Shown: positions 9,401-17,556 of the stretch, piece by piece
How the letters are laid out: every line of letters starts with the position of its first letter
Numbering within the stretch: the stretch's first letter is position 1
Program-made: the position numbers and the translations under genes
The notes under the pieces: generated by a model
Database searches by the model: none
What the model saw: only the letters and a program-made list of their open reading frames with translations
Told to the model about the DNA's origin: nothing
NCBI GenBank assembly: GCA_964561495.1
Contig: CAZLPW010000026.1
Location: 1-23,262 of the forward strand
Direction: 5' to 3'
DNA: 23,262 nucleotides
Origin: CAZLPW01 sp964561495
Lineage (GTDB): Bacteria > Fidelibacterota > Marinisomatia > Marinisomatales > UBA1611

Positions 9401-9906
9401 GGCAATACGTAGATGCACCGAGCCAAGAATTTTTACCATACTACGATCGTCCACATGATATCACATTTTGGTTATATACTACGCTTCCATTCGGTATAAA
9501 TACTTCTTTGTCTGCGATGTATACAAGCGGTTATCCTTATACGCCATTAATTTTCAAGGGCAAAGATCCTGAGGAGGATGCAAGAAATCCTAATTCTAAG
9601 CGAGGCCCAGCCTCAAAGCAGCTTAATATGTCATTTTCAAAGAATTTTGATTATATGGGACATGATTTTTATATTGGCTTAAATATTTACAACTTGCTTG
9701 ATATTCGATACCCAATAGACGTCTATCCTTTAACTGGTTTGCCAGATGATCCAGGTGTTTACTATACTAATCAGGTTGGTTTGCCAGGCACTGACCCTAA
9801 CGGAGTAGGCGTATATGCTGATAAATCGAGCGCTTATTATGATCGTCCTTGGCGGTCTGCTAATCCTAGACAAATGAACTTTTTTATAAGGTTTGATTTC
9901 GAATGA
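6460..9906 (+). CDS. TonB-dependent receptor-like outer-membrane protein with carboxypeptidase-regulatory domain
   Basis: The protein has 1148 residues. A signal peptide (1-20) is followed by a carboxypeptidase-regulatory-like beta-sandwich (about 23-100; GTIRGRVTD, then DMEGNYILLNVPVGSYDV). Next come a TonB-box-like stretch DEIEVLGTRP (108-117) and a plug domain (about 118-245) with HVRGGRTGEVAYMMDGM (175-191) and GGFNAEYGDALAAVSN (220-235). The remainder is a long beta-barrel ending in aromatic NFFIRFDFE, a typical outer-membrane insertion signal. Three insertions in the barrel carry D-x-N-x-N-G loops (near 519, 710 and 790), probably in extracellular loops. The architecture matches SusC/RagA-type receptors, but no SusD-like partner is recognisable, and the upstream lipoprotein has no SusD features that I can see. 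The substrate is unknown. It overlaps both neighbours by 4 nt. Confidence 0.85.
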   Translation: MKRYLIFLFTIFSSVILIAGTDGTIRGRVTDVEGMGLPGANIIISELGMGAAADMEGNYILLNVPVGSYDVTVQMIGYQKQTIKEVAVTMDQSLWLNFKLPEAVVEGDEIEVLGTRPLVEKGTTSKKVTVSKETIKALPIRDLSELYTLQSGVIKIESKTKSIPGHQDRGLEEIHVRGGRTGEVAYMMDGMYVRNPIHGGKGTGTRLNLFAIREFDWQPGGFNAEYGDALAAVSNWHTATGRDEIEYHFKYETSKVGAMINSAMGRDLATENYDLLRGYDDYNIGLGGPVLGIPKLNFWISGQFTTEDNYEVYKFDDNVYKGKKFFLNQLTTQDVDTIAMNQRALVYPWDDVAGYRGFGFSNTWDVFAKLSYKLLNNLKFNATYWQVANHMQSFSSRYTYWDEGKNELFRDTYRYTASINHSLTPRTFYTLRYAKFTQDTFIGVRQRDNDGDGYPNWFEWRNKAGYKEMSDPNNPYVVPYLIGEDGDTIRYTNVDPVSGWYHGATPGLYSWEMAEDFEDRNGNGIYDPGIDFFDKNIHDVDNSGDWTGPEMIKELYYRDGSYWLEPEMYESYVDFQDYESIWQEWENVPGYYSIPINTSFLPGAPNPYYYMPDPITGVGWDEGFVFGGHDYIYSDSRAETNEYRFDITSQLTDKWKLRVGIDWKSHRLNFYEVAEPWLGAAAYTASFAEYWQDTGPDSLVLGDEGYTEADEGEENGRWDPGEQFSDANGNGKWDRYREPVEVSTYFQNTFEVPWMVINWGVRLDAVDYNGQIWSDTLNNYSPGRPWFYSDLNNNDKWDNGEEASDAAGLPRQKVFLKDSKWFYKISPRIGFSHVITDKSTFTFNYGLYYQTVRFATVYLNSSKMENPEELFEQGGGNTQAGNSTIGAERTQEYMAGFNVQVGESWSYSIMAWAKDMDQMQRFNFMRSGVYKYQVAQNGDYGSARGIDLTLKYRGRSFSSEFQYTGSIAKTNSEYAWQSISGQYVDAPSQEFLPYYDRPHDITFWLYTTLPFGINTSLSAMYTSGYPYTPLIFKGKDPEEDARNPNSKRGPASKQLNMSFSKNFDYMGHDFYIGLNIYNLLDIRYPIDVYPLTGLPDDPGVYYTNQVGLPGTDPNGVGVYADKSSAYYDRPWRSANPRQMNFFIRFDFE

Positions 9907-10862
9907 TTAGAATTACCAATTTTATTATTTCTGGATTTGCTTTGCTATGTGTGCTGATTCCTGCTGATAGAAAATTTTATAGTAAGCATCCAACTGCACA
10001 AGACCCATATCGCCAGAAATCGGTTGCTAAAATAGGAGATAATCCTTTCCCCACAAATCCTATGAATGATCGTGCGGTTGGTTATTTAGATCAAGGTCTA
10101 GTAAAAAATGCAATCACTAATTATGGAAGTTTTATAAACTGGGATAATCATCCCTCTGGTATTTGGCGAGATTATTCATATCTGCCTGCCGTGTCGTTTA
10201 TTGCTGCAGTTCCTGGTTACAATAGCTCCTCAAACTTTTCTTGGGAGAATTTAGAAACTGTTATTGATGAGGACGGGATAGCTGTATATAGTGTGTGGTC
10301 CTCGCAGGACGCATATCTAGGATGGTTTCCTTCTTCTGGTGATACACTATACAGAGGTATTCTTTTTGAATTGGGAGAGGATGACGGGGTGTATGCTCCT
10401 GACAAAGAGGTTTTTTCAGTCGAGAGTTTTACAACAGATAAGCAGTTTATGTTTGATAATGATGAAAAGAAGATTTATATCAGCACTTTTTCAGATTCTG
10501 ATCCAAATACTTCTTCTGCCAGGGTTGGATTAATTTATCCTTGGGCCCTGCGCCCAAGGCTTATTAGCAGAGAAGAGCAGTTTGACTTCTATGATTATGG
10601 TCCAGACCTTGAAGAATGGACCAGTGATGACGATTATGCCTACTACGGCGCCAATAGCGCGGAGTCTCATTTTATAAATACTGATTATAAAACTGATTGG
10701 CACGCTGCGAATATGTCTAGGGTTAATTCCCATCAGACAGAGACCACTGCTGGGGATGTTTTTGGGGAGACTCCTTGGACAGATGATGGTGACACTTATC
10801 CAGTTTTAGCTCACTCTGCTTATTCTGATACTTGGCCAACTAGGCTTAATGAAAGTACTTGA
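9903..10862 (+). CDS. Cargo A, N-terminal fragment (secreted surface protein cut by in-frame TGA)
   Basis: These 319 residues form the front part of what should be a protein of about 1069 residues (9903-13112). It begins with a signal peptide (MIRITNFIISGFALLCVLIP). The next part, PTNPMNDRAVGYLDQGLVKNA and onward, is of no family I recognise and is rich in Asp and aromatic residues. The reading frame is stopped by TGA at 10860-10862, yet the same frame stays open and protein-like immediately afterwards (EEEHFWPGWW). The fragment has a signal for inner-membrane export but no sorting domain, so on its own it would probably stay in the periplasm. The ATG overlaps the stop of the receptor-like gene (ATGA). 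Read with the next entry as one broken or recoded gene. Confidence 0.75.
   Translation: MIRITNFIISGFALLCVLIPADRKFYSKHPTAQDPYRQKSVAKIGDNPFPTNPMNDRAVGYLDQGLVKNAITNYGSFINWDNHPSGIWRDYSYLPAVSFIAAVPGYNSSSNFSWENLETVIDEDGIAVYSVWSSQDAYLGWFPSSGDTLYRGILFELGEDDGVYAPDKEVFSVESFTTDKQFMFDNDEKKIYISTFSDSDPNTSSARVGLIYPWALRPRLISREEQFDFYDYGPDLEEWTSDDDYAYYGANSAESHFINTDYKTDWHAANMSRVNSHQTETTAGDVFGETPWTDDGDTYPVLAHSAYSDTWPTRLNEST
10860..10862 (+). other. In-frame TGA splitting the cargo A gene
   Basis: TGA falls between LNEST and EEEHFWPGWWSQDY in the same frame, with no loss of coding character on either side. One base change from GGA (Gly), CGA or AGA (Arg), TGG (Trp), TCA or a Cys codon would account for it. TGA is an ordinary stop for other genes here (6461, 9904, 13110, 17554), so wholesale reassignment is excluded. 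Possible explanations are a recent nonsense mutation, a base error in the assembly, or readthrough. Confidence 0.85.
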
Positions 10863-10913
10863 GAGGAAGAACACTTTTGGCCTGGTTGGTGGTCACAGGA
10901 TTATAATATTTCT

Positions 10914-13112
10914 TTGCCTGGATGTTCGCAGTCTCGAAAGGATCCTAATTGCTGGGAGACTGTTCCAGGTAGATTCATTTCTGATATGGATGTGTACATG
11001 GAGTTTGATGATCGCTGGGCTCATAGAGCAAATAATGTAAACACAAACAATGAATATATGCAGACTGGGTACCCAATGGGTCTTAGGGTGATGGCAGAGG
11101 CTCACTCTTATGGTGTCTCTTACGCAGAGGATATTATGTTTGTAACTGTAAAGGTGCGAAATGAAAGTGGTGATTGGTGTGCAGAAAATGAGAATGGCCA
11201 AGCCCTTGATCAGTATGGTGAGCCTGTTGAAGATTCGGGCCTGGAGCAGGAATGTGGTGAGGCTATGATTATGCCAGATGGAACAAAGCTTAATGGTGGT
11301 GAGGGCTTTGATTATAGTGGAATGGCCTTAGGTTTTTATATGGACGCAGATGTTCTTATGGGTGACTGGAACGGGTACAACGGAGCTCTACATACTAATG
11401 ATGATGATTTCATGAAATATTATTGGGAGTTTTTTGAGGTTAACAATGAGAGGATGTCTATAAGTATGGCTATGATCGGTGATCATGACGGCATATCTGG
11501 TGTTGGTGGCTATCCTTTGGATACTGAATCGGTTCCGAGCCCTGGTAATGAGTTTGGTATTGTTGCCACTCAGCTTCTTGACTCACCAAAGGCTACAGAT
11601 CCAGTTGATCTTGATCAGGATGGGTCCGTGGACATTTTTCCTGGTGAGCCTCTAAAAATGACAGACTGGCATTGGGTTGATTGGTACCAGAGACCTGGTG
11701 TGGTTGGCCCAGAGTCAAATAGTAGCAGCTGCTATGCGGGGTATGAAGGATGCCCTGTTGCCAAAAATAAAGAAGAGATATTGTATAAGCTCATGGTTGG
11801 CGATACTTCTAATCTGAGCGAGGGTGAAAAAAACTGGCACTTCCATACTGATAATCCAGGTACAGACCTTAGCAGTGAGTTGAATCCTCATTTTGATTCT
11901 GTTATTGGCTTAAAGCAGGAGGCTGTATACCTCCGTGACCCCTCAGGGCTTGACTGTGTTTTAATTTTAAGTTGTGGACCATTTAATTTGCCAGTAGGTA
12001 GAGAGGTTCCTTTTTCTTTTTGTATTATCTTTGGGCAGAATGAGAGCGATCTTATTAATAATGCAAAGTTTGCTCAGGTTATGTACAACTCAAGATACCA
12101 GGGCTTTACTCCTCCTACCAGGCCTGTGGTTCATGCCGTTACAGATAAAGGTAAAACCAAATTATACTGGAATAATATAGCGGAAAAATCACGTGATGTT
12201 GTCACCGGCTATGCAGACTTTGAGGGCTACAAAATATATAGGAGTATTGATGGTGGGCAGTCATGGGGAGGTGCCGCGGATAAGATCTATGATACTGATG
12301 GAATTTTCGCTGGTTGGAGGCCTTATGTGCAGTATGATCTTTCAGCTATTGAAGATTCACTTCATTGTGTATACAGCAGTGACCCTACTACGTGCTCAGA
12401 TAATCCGAAGATGCAGCGAGGGCACTCAATTAAAGGGCAAGACCCTTATTATCCTTGGTTTAGTTTAGGTGACGATACAGGCTTAGAAGATATTCGTCTA
12501 GATGAGCCTGTTATTATTAAAGGGGATACTATGCACTATATGTATGAAGATAATAGTGTTACCAATGGTATTCAGTATACCTACAGTGTGGTCTCCTATG
12601 ATATGGGAGTTGAGCCTCCTTTCAGAGTTAATTATGTTGACATTGGGAATGGGCAGTACGAGACTAAAATTGATACTAATTATTCCAACCCAGATCAGTG
12701 GGCTGATCCTGAGGGCTACGCTTCAATAGAAAATTCAAAAGGCACTACTGTCTTAGATAAGAATTTTGTACAGGTTTATCCAGGTGCCCAACCAAAAGAT
12801 AATGTTGATAGTGTTGGCGTGGTCCCTAATCCCTATATTGTTCGCTCAGGATTCTCTGAGACAGAGTTTCAAAGAAGAATTCGTTTTACTAATCTCCCTC
12901 AAAGGTGTGAGATTAAAATATATACTGTTTCTGGTGAATATGTGAATAAGGTTGAGCATAATGATATCGAAACTGGAAATGCTTGGTGGGATATGAGAAC
13001 GGTGAATAATCAAGAGGTCTCGCCAGGTTTATATATTTTTTATGTTGCTCAAAAAGATGATGACGGAAAAACCCTAGACTCCTCTGTTGGTAAATTTGCG
13101 ATAATACGATGA
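10914..13112 (+). CDS. Cargo A, C-terminal fragment with FN3-like and GKFAIIR-type sorting domains
   Basis: This is the same reading frame as 9903-10862. The listed start is a TTG with no ribosome binding site and no signal peptide follows, so independent expression as an exported protein is unlikely; coding sequence already runs from 10863. Starting MPGCSQSRKDPNCWETVPGR, it contains a large uncharacterised domain (to about fragment residue 400), then an FN3-like domain (from about 403) with FEGYKIYRSIDGGQSW. A C-terminal domain from VVPNPYIVRS (residue 973 of the rebuilt protein) ends in GKFAIIR and is a sorting-domain variant (RRIRFTNLPQ, KIYTVSGEYV, SPGLYIFYV). From the FN3-like domain on it is paralogous to cargo B. 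The stop overlaps the next PorV-like gene by 4 nt. Confidence 0.78.
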   Translation: MPGCSQSRKDPNCWETVPGRFISDMDVYMEFDDRWAHRANNVNTNNEYMQTGYPMGLRVMAEAHSYGVSYAEDIMFVTVKVRNESGDWCAENENGQALDQYGEPVEDSGLEQECGEAMIMPDGTKLNGGEGFDYSGMALGFYMDADVLMGDWNGYNGALHTNDDDFMKYYWEFFEVNNERMSISMAMIGDHDGISGVGGYPLDTESVPSPGNEFGIVATQLLDSPKATDPVDLDQDGSVDIFPGEPLKMTDWHWVDWYQRPGVVGPESNSSSCYAGYEGCPVAKNKEEILYKLMVGDTSNLSEGEKNWHFHTDNPGTDLSSELNPHFDSVIGLKQEAVYLRDPSGLDCVLILSCGPFNLPVGREVPFSFCIIFGQNESDLINNAKFAQVMYNSRYQGFTPPTRPVVHAVTDKGKTKLYWNNIAEKSRDVVTGYADFEGYKIYRSIDGGQSWGGAADKIYDTDGIFAGWRPYVQYDLSAIEDSLHCVYSSDPTTCSDNPKMQRGHSIKGQDPYYPWFSLGDDTGLEDIRLDEPVIIKGDTMHYMYEDNSVTNGIQYTYSVVSYDMGVEPPFRVNYVDIGNGQYETKIDTNYSNPDQWADPEGYASIENSKGTTVLDKNFVQVYPGAQPKDNVDSVGVVPNPYIVRSGFSETEFQRRIRFTNLPQRCEIKIYTVSGEYVNKVEHNDIETGNAWWDMRTVNNQEVSPGLYIFYVAQKDDDGKTLDSSVGKFAIIR

Positions 13113-14129
13113 TGAGATACGTTTACATGTTGTTATTTAGTTTGGGGTTGCTGCAGGCTCAGTATAGAGACATACCTGAGGTTGTAACAAAGGTTGCAAC
13201 ATCTGCGGCTAATTGGTTGAAGTTAGAGACCTCTGCCAGGGCGATTGGTATGGGAGGTTCTTTCGTTGCTAGTGGTCGTGGTGTATCGGGCATTCCTTAT
13301 AATCCATCAAGCATCGCATTCATTGAGAGCAGAGAGGCTTATTTTTCATCGGTTAACTATCTAGCTGGGATTCAGCATGGTGTATTTACATTTGGTGCAA
13401 AGTTATCTCCATCTGATTATTTTGGTTTTCACATTTTTTATTTGAACAGTGGTGAGATGAAAGTGACCAATGAATATTACCCTGATGGTACGGGAGAGAA
13501 ATTCAGTGTCATTTCTATGGCTATTAGGGGGACCTACGCTCGTCGGCTCACGGATAGGTTAAAGGTGGGAATGTCGCTTAATTATATTAGAGATAAGATA
13601 TACGAGGCTGGTATGAATGCGGTTTCTTTTGACTTAGGCTCTAATTTTGATACAGGTATTTATGGAACGATATTAGGTATGAGTATTACCAATTTTGGAC
13701 CTGAGGTTCAGTACAATGGAGAGTCGTTGCATATTACAGTGCCTGATACGATTGATGTGGATGAGCGGGTAAGTAAGATAACGAATAAATTTCCTTTGCC
13801 TCTAGTTTTTCGTCTTGGATTGGAGAATGAGATTGTCGGTCCGGGGAGTTCTTTTATTAAAAACACTACACACAGCTTACGTTTAAGTGTGGACGGGATT
13901 AAGCCAAATGATTATACAACATATGGTAGTATGGGCATAGAATACGGATGGAGGGGGATGGCTTTTTTACGTACTGGAATGCACTTGAATCATGACACGG
14001 CTGGTATGAGCTTGGGCACAGGTTTGAATATTCGATTGGGCAGGATGGCTTTGAATGTGGACTATGCATTTGTAGACTATGATGTGCTAAAGGTTACCCA
14101 CCAGGTTGCGATTGGGCTGGCGTTCTAGT
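13087..14129 (+). repeat. Perfect 1,043-bp direct repeat, copy 1
   Basis: Every base appears to match copy 2 at 17531-18573, at an offset of 4,444 nt. Compared by eye, I found no mismatch inside. The first flanking mismatches are 13086 (g) against 17530 (a) and 14130 (g) against 18574 (t). The repeat covers the last seven codons and stop of cargo A plus the entire PorV-like gene. No terminal inverted repeats, target-site duplication or transposase were seen at its ends. Confidence 0.95.
13109..14128 (+). CDS. PorV/PorQ-family outer-membrane protein (copy 1)
   Basis: This is a 339-residue beta-barrel protein with signal peptide MMRYVYMLLFSLGLLQAQ (1-18). The N-terminal block ARAIGMGGSFVA (43-54) and YNPSSIAF (64-71) are the hallmark of the PorV/PorQ (FadL-like) family, and the protein ends in an aromatic residue (GLAF) as outer-membrane barrels do. 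In characterised T9SS, PorV is the shuttle that binds C-terminal sorting domains of cargo and delivers them to the attachment complex. Here it follows cargo A with a 4-nt overlap (ATGA), suggesting a dedicated cargo-shuttle pair. The start at 13109 is chosen for that overlap; an in-frame ATG at 13112 is equally possible. It is identical to the gene at 17553-18572. Family assignment is firm; the shuttle role is inferred. Confidence 0.88.
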   Translation: MMRYVYMLLFSLGLLQAQYRDIPEVVTKVATSAANWLKLETSARAIGMGGSFVASGRGVSGIPYNPSSIAFIESREAYFSSVNYLAGIQHGVFTFGAKLSPSDYFGFHIFYLNSGEMKVTNEYYPDGTGEKFSVISMAIRGTYARRLTDRLKVGMSLNYIRDKIYEAGMNAVSFDLGSNFDTGIYGTILGMSITNFGPEVQYNGESLHITVPDTIDVDERVSKITNKFPLPLVFRLGLENEIVGPGSSFIKNTTHSLRLSVDGIKPNDYTTYGSMGIEYGWRGMAFLRTGMHLNHDTAGMSLGTGLNIRLGRMALNVDYAFVDYDVLKVTHQVAIGLAF

Positions 14130-17100
14130 GAGTAAAGAAATTTTAATAGCTATACTGGGTATAATTTTGTTATTGCCAAGTAAGCTTAAATCGCAAACCT
14201 GTTTTGCTAGCGCGGGGGCTGATACATCTGTCTGCACTGGTGAAGGTAGTCAATATCGAGTTTATCTTGATGGGAGTCAATCTTATGTCGAAAATGGTTC
14301 AGCAAACTATGAGTGGACTGTTTTGGATGATGGAATTTCTATTAGCTCATCTCAATCAGATGAGGTAGACCCCTACTTTAAATATCCAGATAATCTTGAG
14401 GTTGATGCTAGCTTTAGGATTGAGCTAAGAGTCTGGGATAATAGCGGCTCATGTGAAGACAGGGACACTATAGTTGTATCTTGTTTTGCAAATATGTGTC
14501 CCACTGTTGAAGCGGGTGATGATAAGCAGATCAGTAGAGGTTGCAATCCAAATATTTTATTGGATGGATCTGAAACTGAAGACCCTGAGAATGATCAGCT
14601 TACATATTCTTGGAGTTCACTAAATGGTTATGACTCTAATATAGAAAGCGCCTCTGAGGTAATGGCAGCGTTTAATTTTCCTAGTGTTGAAGGGGATAAA
14701 ATATTTTCCTTTTTGTTAACAGTTTCCGATGGAAATCATTCCGTTAGCGATATCATAAGAATCAATTATCTGGATAATGATGCTCCTATCGCTGATGCTG
14801 GTGAAGATATATCAACCTGCAAGTTTGAATTTGAGTTAGATGGTTCCCGATCGTATGACGCAGAGAGAAATGAACTTTCCTATCAGTGGGTGTCGATTGA
14901 TGGTCTTGATCTATTGGACTCTTCACTGCCTATCGCTAGAGTTTTTAGTCCAACTGATCTTTCTGAGGCTACTAACTATAGGGTTTCTCTTGAGGTTAAT
15001 GATGGATACTGTAGTGATATTGATACTTTGATAATTACAGTGGAGGCAAATATTTGTCCTGTTGCTGATGCGGGGGAGGATATAAGAGTTCCAAAGTATG
15101 ACCCTAGATCTGTAACGCTTAATGCTGGGGGTTCGTTGGATCCAGACGGTTCCTCTCTGTTGTACGAGTGGATTTCGCCGACTGGTTTTATAACTAATGA
15201 TCCTACTGTTGAAGTAGTTGATCAAGATTTAGATAGTAGATACTCAGAGTATAGTTATCTGCTTCGTGTTATGGATTCAGAGGGAGCACTGGATATTGAT
15301 TCGGTTCGTGTTATTTTTAGTAATTTTACTGCTCCTGATGCTCCTGAAGTTTTCGCTGTCGCAGACCATAATAGAGTGCTTGTATCTTGGGATGCGTCCT
15401 CTGAGCAATCTTCTGACTCTTTAACAGGGTACTTTGATTTTGAAGGATACAGGCTCTATCGCTCTACAGATGGTGGCGAAACATGGGGTGGTCCAGATGA
15501 TAGGCTATACGATTTCAATGGAAAGCTTGTTGGTTGGCTGCCTTATGCTCAGTTTGATTTTTCTTACCAAACTGATATTAATCATTGCATTTATTCCAGT
15601 GGCTCATGTAGCGGAGATGAGTTAAATAGAGGAGAGTCAATCTCTGGCCTAGATCCTCTGTCCCCTAGATTTAGTCTTGGCTCGAATACGGGTATTTCAT
15701 ATTCTTTTATCGACTCCAATGTAGTTGACGGAGTTGAGTACACCTATACTGTCACGGCCTATGATATGGGTCTGACTCCATTTTCTATTTCATATAATGA
15801 GTTAGATTCTACTGATTTTTTTGATGCTGAAACTACATGGTCTAGCCTTAATCCTGGGAAGTTTTTAGGGCCAGATTTGCTTGCTTATTACGGCGAGCCA
15901 GATCCTTTTATAGCTGATGATCAAGCGGGTGAGATTCAAAGAAGAGATGCTCCATTCTTGCGCTATGATAATAACCCTGAACGTGGTTACCCTAGTCTTG
16001 AATCGTTAAAGGGCATAAGGGGAGAGAAAAATTTTATAACTGTAAATCCTGGCTATACAGCAAGTAATATTAGTTTTCCTGATGAAAAAGATATAGAGGC
16101 CTTATTTACCTCAGACTCCAATAACATAGGTACTGGGGATAGAGATTATTTTATTGTTGATCGAACAAAAATAATTAATTCAAGACTGATGTATGAGATA
16201 CAGGCTAACCAAGGATCACAGGCCGTAGACGAGATGGCATGTGAAGATCCCCTTATATATGCCTATGAGATTGGTGAATCGGGTATACCGTTAAATACAA
16301 AATTATTTTATGAGAATGAGCTCTCTTTGTATCAGCGTGATTCAATCATCGATCTTCCTGGATCAATATTGAATGGTGATACATATACAGTTCCAGTGTA
16401 TGATATCATTTCACCAGTTGGTCGTTGGAGTGATCAGTTTAAAGGAATTAGGTTTCGCTACGAGAATGCGCTTCCTCTTAATGTTTCTTCTGTGCCGACA
16501 CTGAGTACGGATACCTTGGCATGGTCGGTTAAGTTTTTAGATGAAGACGGAACCTATGTAAGCAGTCCTGAGGTGGATAGCTTAGTTCAGTTCCTTTTTG
16601 GCTTTGCTCTAGATGTTGATTTTTCATATACAAATATTACTAGCTATAATAGAAGACTTAATTTTGATTATAAGATTGAATTTTTTGATGAGCCGATAGG
16701 TGATACAATAAATGTTACTAATGCTAATGGTAGTGGGATTATGGGTATCCCCTTTCGAATTACTAACCTTTGGACAGGAAAAAAGGTCGGGCTTACCTCT
16801 AACGATTACGGGTATAATAATAGCAACCCTCTAGACTTTGAAAATGGTGCAAGTGATTTTACCTGGACACGGAATGAGGTAATTAAGTTGAGGTATGATT
16901 CTCTAAAAGTTGCGGGAACCTGGATTGAAGCATCAAACTATCAGTTGCAACTTAATTGGATATGGGGGAGGCAGGGTTTTAATACGAATAGTACTAATTT
17001 TAATCCGAATAAAGAATATTTTTCAGGAGATACTGTAAACTATAAGCAGATGCTATGGCGCGCGGAGGCTGAGGTCCCTTTTGGTACTGCCCCTGAGCCC

Positions 17101-17556
17101 AGGACTACTGACCGTGATAATCCTTGGCTTCCTGCCTATCCTTGGGGCCCTTTTGAGGGGCTACAGCTCATTATTAAGCCTCAAAAATTCTTTGTTGATG
17201 GCGACAAGTGGGAGTCTGATATGAGAATATTAGGTCAGGTAAATGATATTGTTGATTCGACTCTTTCTGTTATTAGTGTTGTGCCTAATCCTTATATGGT
17301 GCGCTCTAGGTTTAATGAAACTAGTTCAGAAAGAAGGATTAGGTTTACCAGGTTGCCTCAAAAGTGCCAGATAACAATATACACTGTTGCAGGTGAGTTG
17401 GTAACCTCATTCCCACATGAGAGCCAGTATGATAGTAACAAATGGTGGGATTTGACAAATGGGCAGGGCGCTTTAGTTGGGCCTGGTCTTTACATTTATA
17501 TTGTTGAGACAGAAAATAAAAAAGAAGAAATTGGTAAATTTGCGATAATACGATGA
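14128..17556 (+). CDS. Cargo B, secreted PKD-repeat surface protein with FN3-like and GKFAIIR-type sorting domains
   Basis: The protein has 1142 residues and starts at a GTG that overlaps the preceding TAG by one base. A signal peptide (MSKEILIAILGIILLLPSKLKSQ) is followed by four PKD-like beta-sandwich repeats beginning near residues 25, 124, 219 and 310. Each opens with an (A/V)-x-AG-x-D motif (SAGADTSV, VEAGDDKQI, ADAGEDIS, ADAGEDIR) and contains L-D-G-S-type blocks; the fourth has the variant LNAGGS. Paired cysteines near the repeat junctions may form disulfides. An FN3-like domain from about 402 has FEGYRLYRSTDGGETW. A long region of no recognised family follows, then the C-terminal domain (about 1049-1142: VVPNPYMVRS to GKFAIIR). 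It aligns with cargo A only from the FN3-like domain onward. Adhesion or matrix binding is plausible for PKD proteins but not shown. It is coupled to the next PorV-like gene by a 4-nt overlap. Confidence 0.85.
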   Translation: MSKEILIAILGIILLLPSKLKSQTCFASAGADTSVCTGEGSQYRVYLDGSQSYVENGSANYEWTVLDDGISISSSQSDEVDPYFKYPDNLEVDASFRIELRVWDNSGSCEDRDTIVVSCFANMCPTVEAGDDKQISRGCNPNILLDGSETEDPENDQLTYSWSSLNGYDSNIESASEVMAAFNFPSVEGDKIFSFLLTVSDGNHSVSDIIRINYLDNDAPIADAGEDISTCKFEFELDGSRSYDAERNELSYQWVSIDGLDLLDSSLPIARVFSPTDLSEATNYRVSLEVNDGYCSDIDTLIITVEANICPVADAGEDIRVPKYDPRSVTLNAGGSLDPDGSSLLYEWISPTGFITNDPTVEVVDQDLDSRYSEYSYLLRVMDSEGALDIDSVRVIFSNFTAPDAPEVFAVADHNRVLVSWDASSEQSSDSLTGYFDFEGYRLYRSTDGGETWGGPDDRLYDFNGKLVGWLPYAQFDFSYQTDINHCIYSSGSCSGDELNRGESISGLDPLSPRFSLGSNTGISYSFIDSNVVDGVEYTYTVTAYDMGLTPFSISYNELDSTDFFDAETTWSSLNPGKFLGPDLLAYYGEPDPFIADDQAGEIQRRDAPFLRYDNNPERGYPSLESLKGIRGEKNFITVNPGYTASNISFPDEKDIEALFTSDSNNIGTGDRDYFIVDRTKIINSRLMYEIQANQGSQAVDEMACEDPLIYAYEIGESGIPLNTKLFYENELSLYQRDSIIDLPGSILNGDTYTVPVYDIISPVGRWSDQFKGIRFRYENALPLNVSSVPTLSTDTLAWSVKFLDEDGTYVSSPEVDSLVQFLFGFALDVDFSYTNITSYNRRLNFDYKIEFFDEPIGDTINVTNANGSGIMGIPFRITNLWTGKKVGLTSNDYGYNNSNPLDFENGASDFTWTRNEVIKLRYDSLKVAGTWIEASNYQLQLNWIWGRQGFNTNSTNFNPNKEYFSGDTVNYKQMLWRAEAEVPFGTAPEPRTTDRDNPWLPAYPWGPFEGLQLIIKPQKFFVDGDKWESDMRILGQVNDIVDSTLSVISVVPNPYMVRSRFNETSSERRIRFTRLPQKCQITIYTVAGELVTSFPHESQYDSNKWWDLTNGQGALVGPGLYIYIVETENKKEEIGKFAIIR

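Noticed and set aside
10860..10890. Selenocysteine or TGA-as-Trp recoding at the cargo A stop
   Set aside because: TGA terminates other genes in the window, so the code is standard. No strong bacterial SECIS-like hairpin follows the codon, and a selenocysteine in a structural surface protein is unlikely. Simple mutation or error is preferred, although readthrough is not excluded.
10849..11201. Short open frames on both strands across the cargo A stop (10849-11040 plus, 10893-11201 minus)
   Set aside because: They overlap sequence that is clearly coding in the cargo A frame and show no domain, signal or ribosome binding site. They look like shadows.
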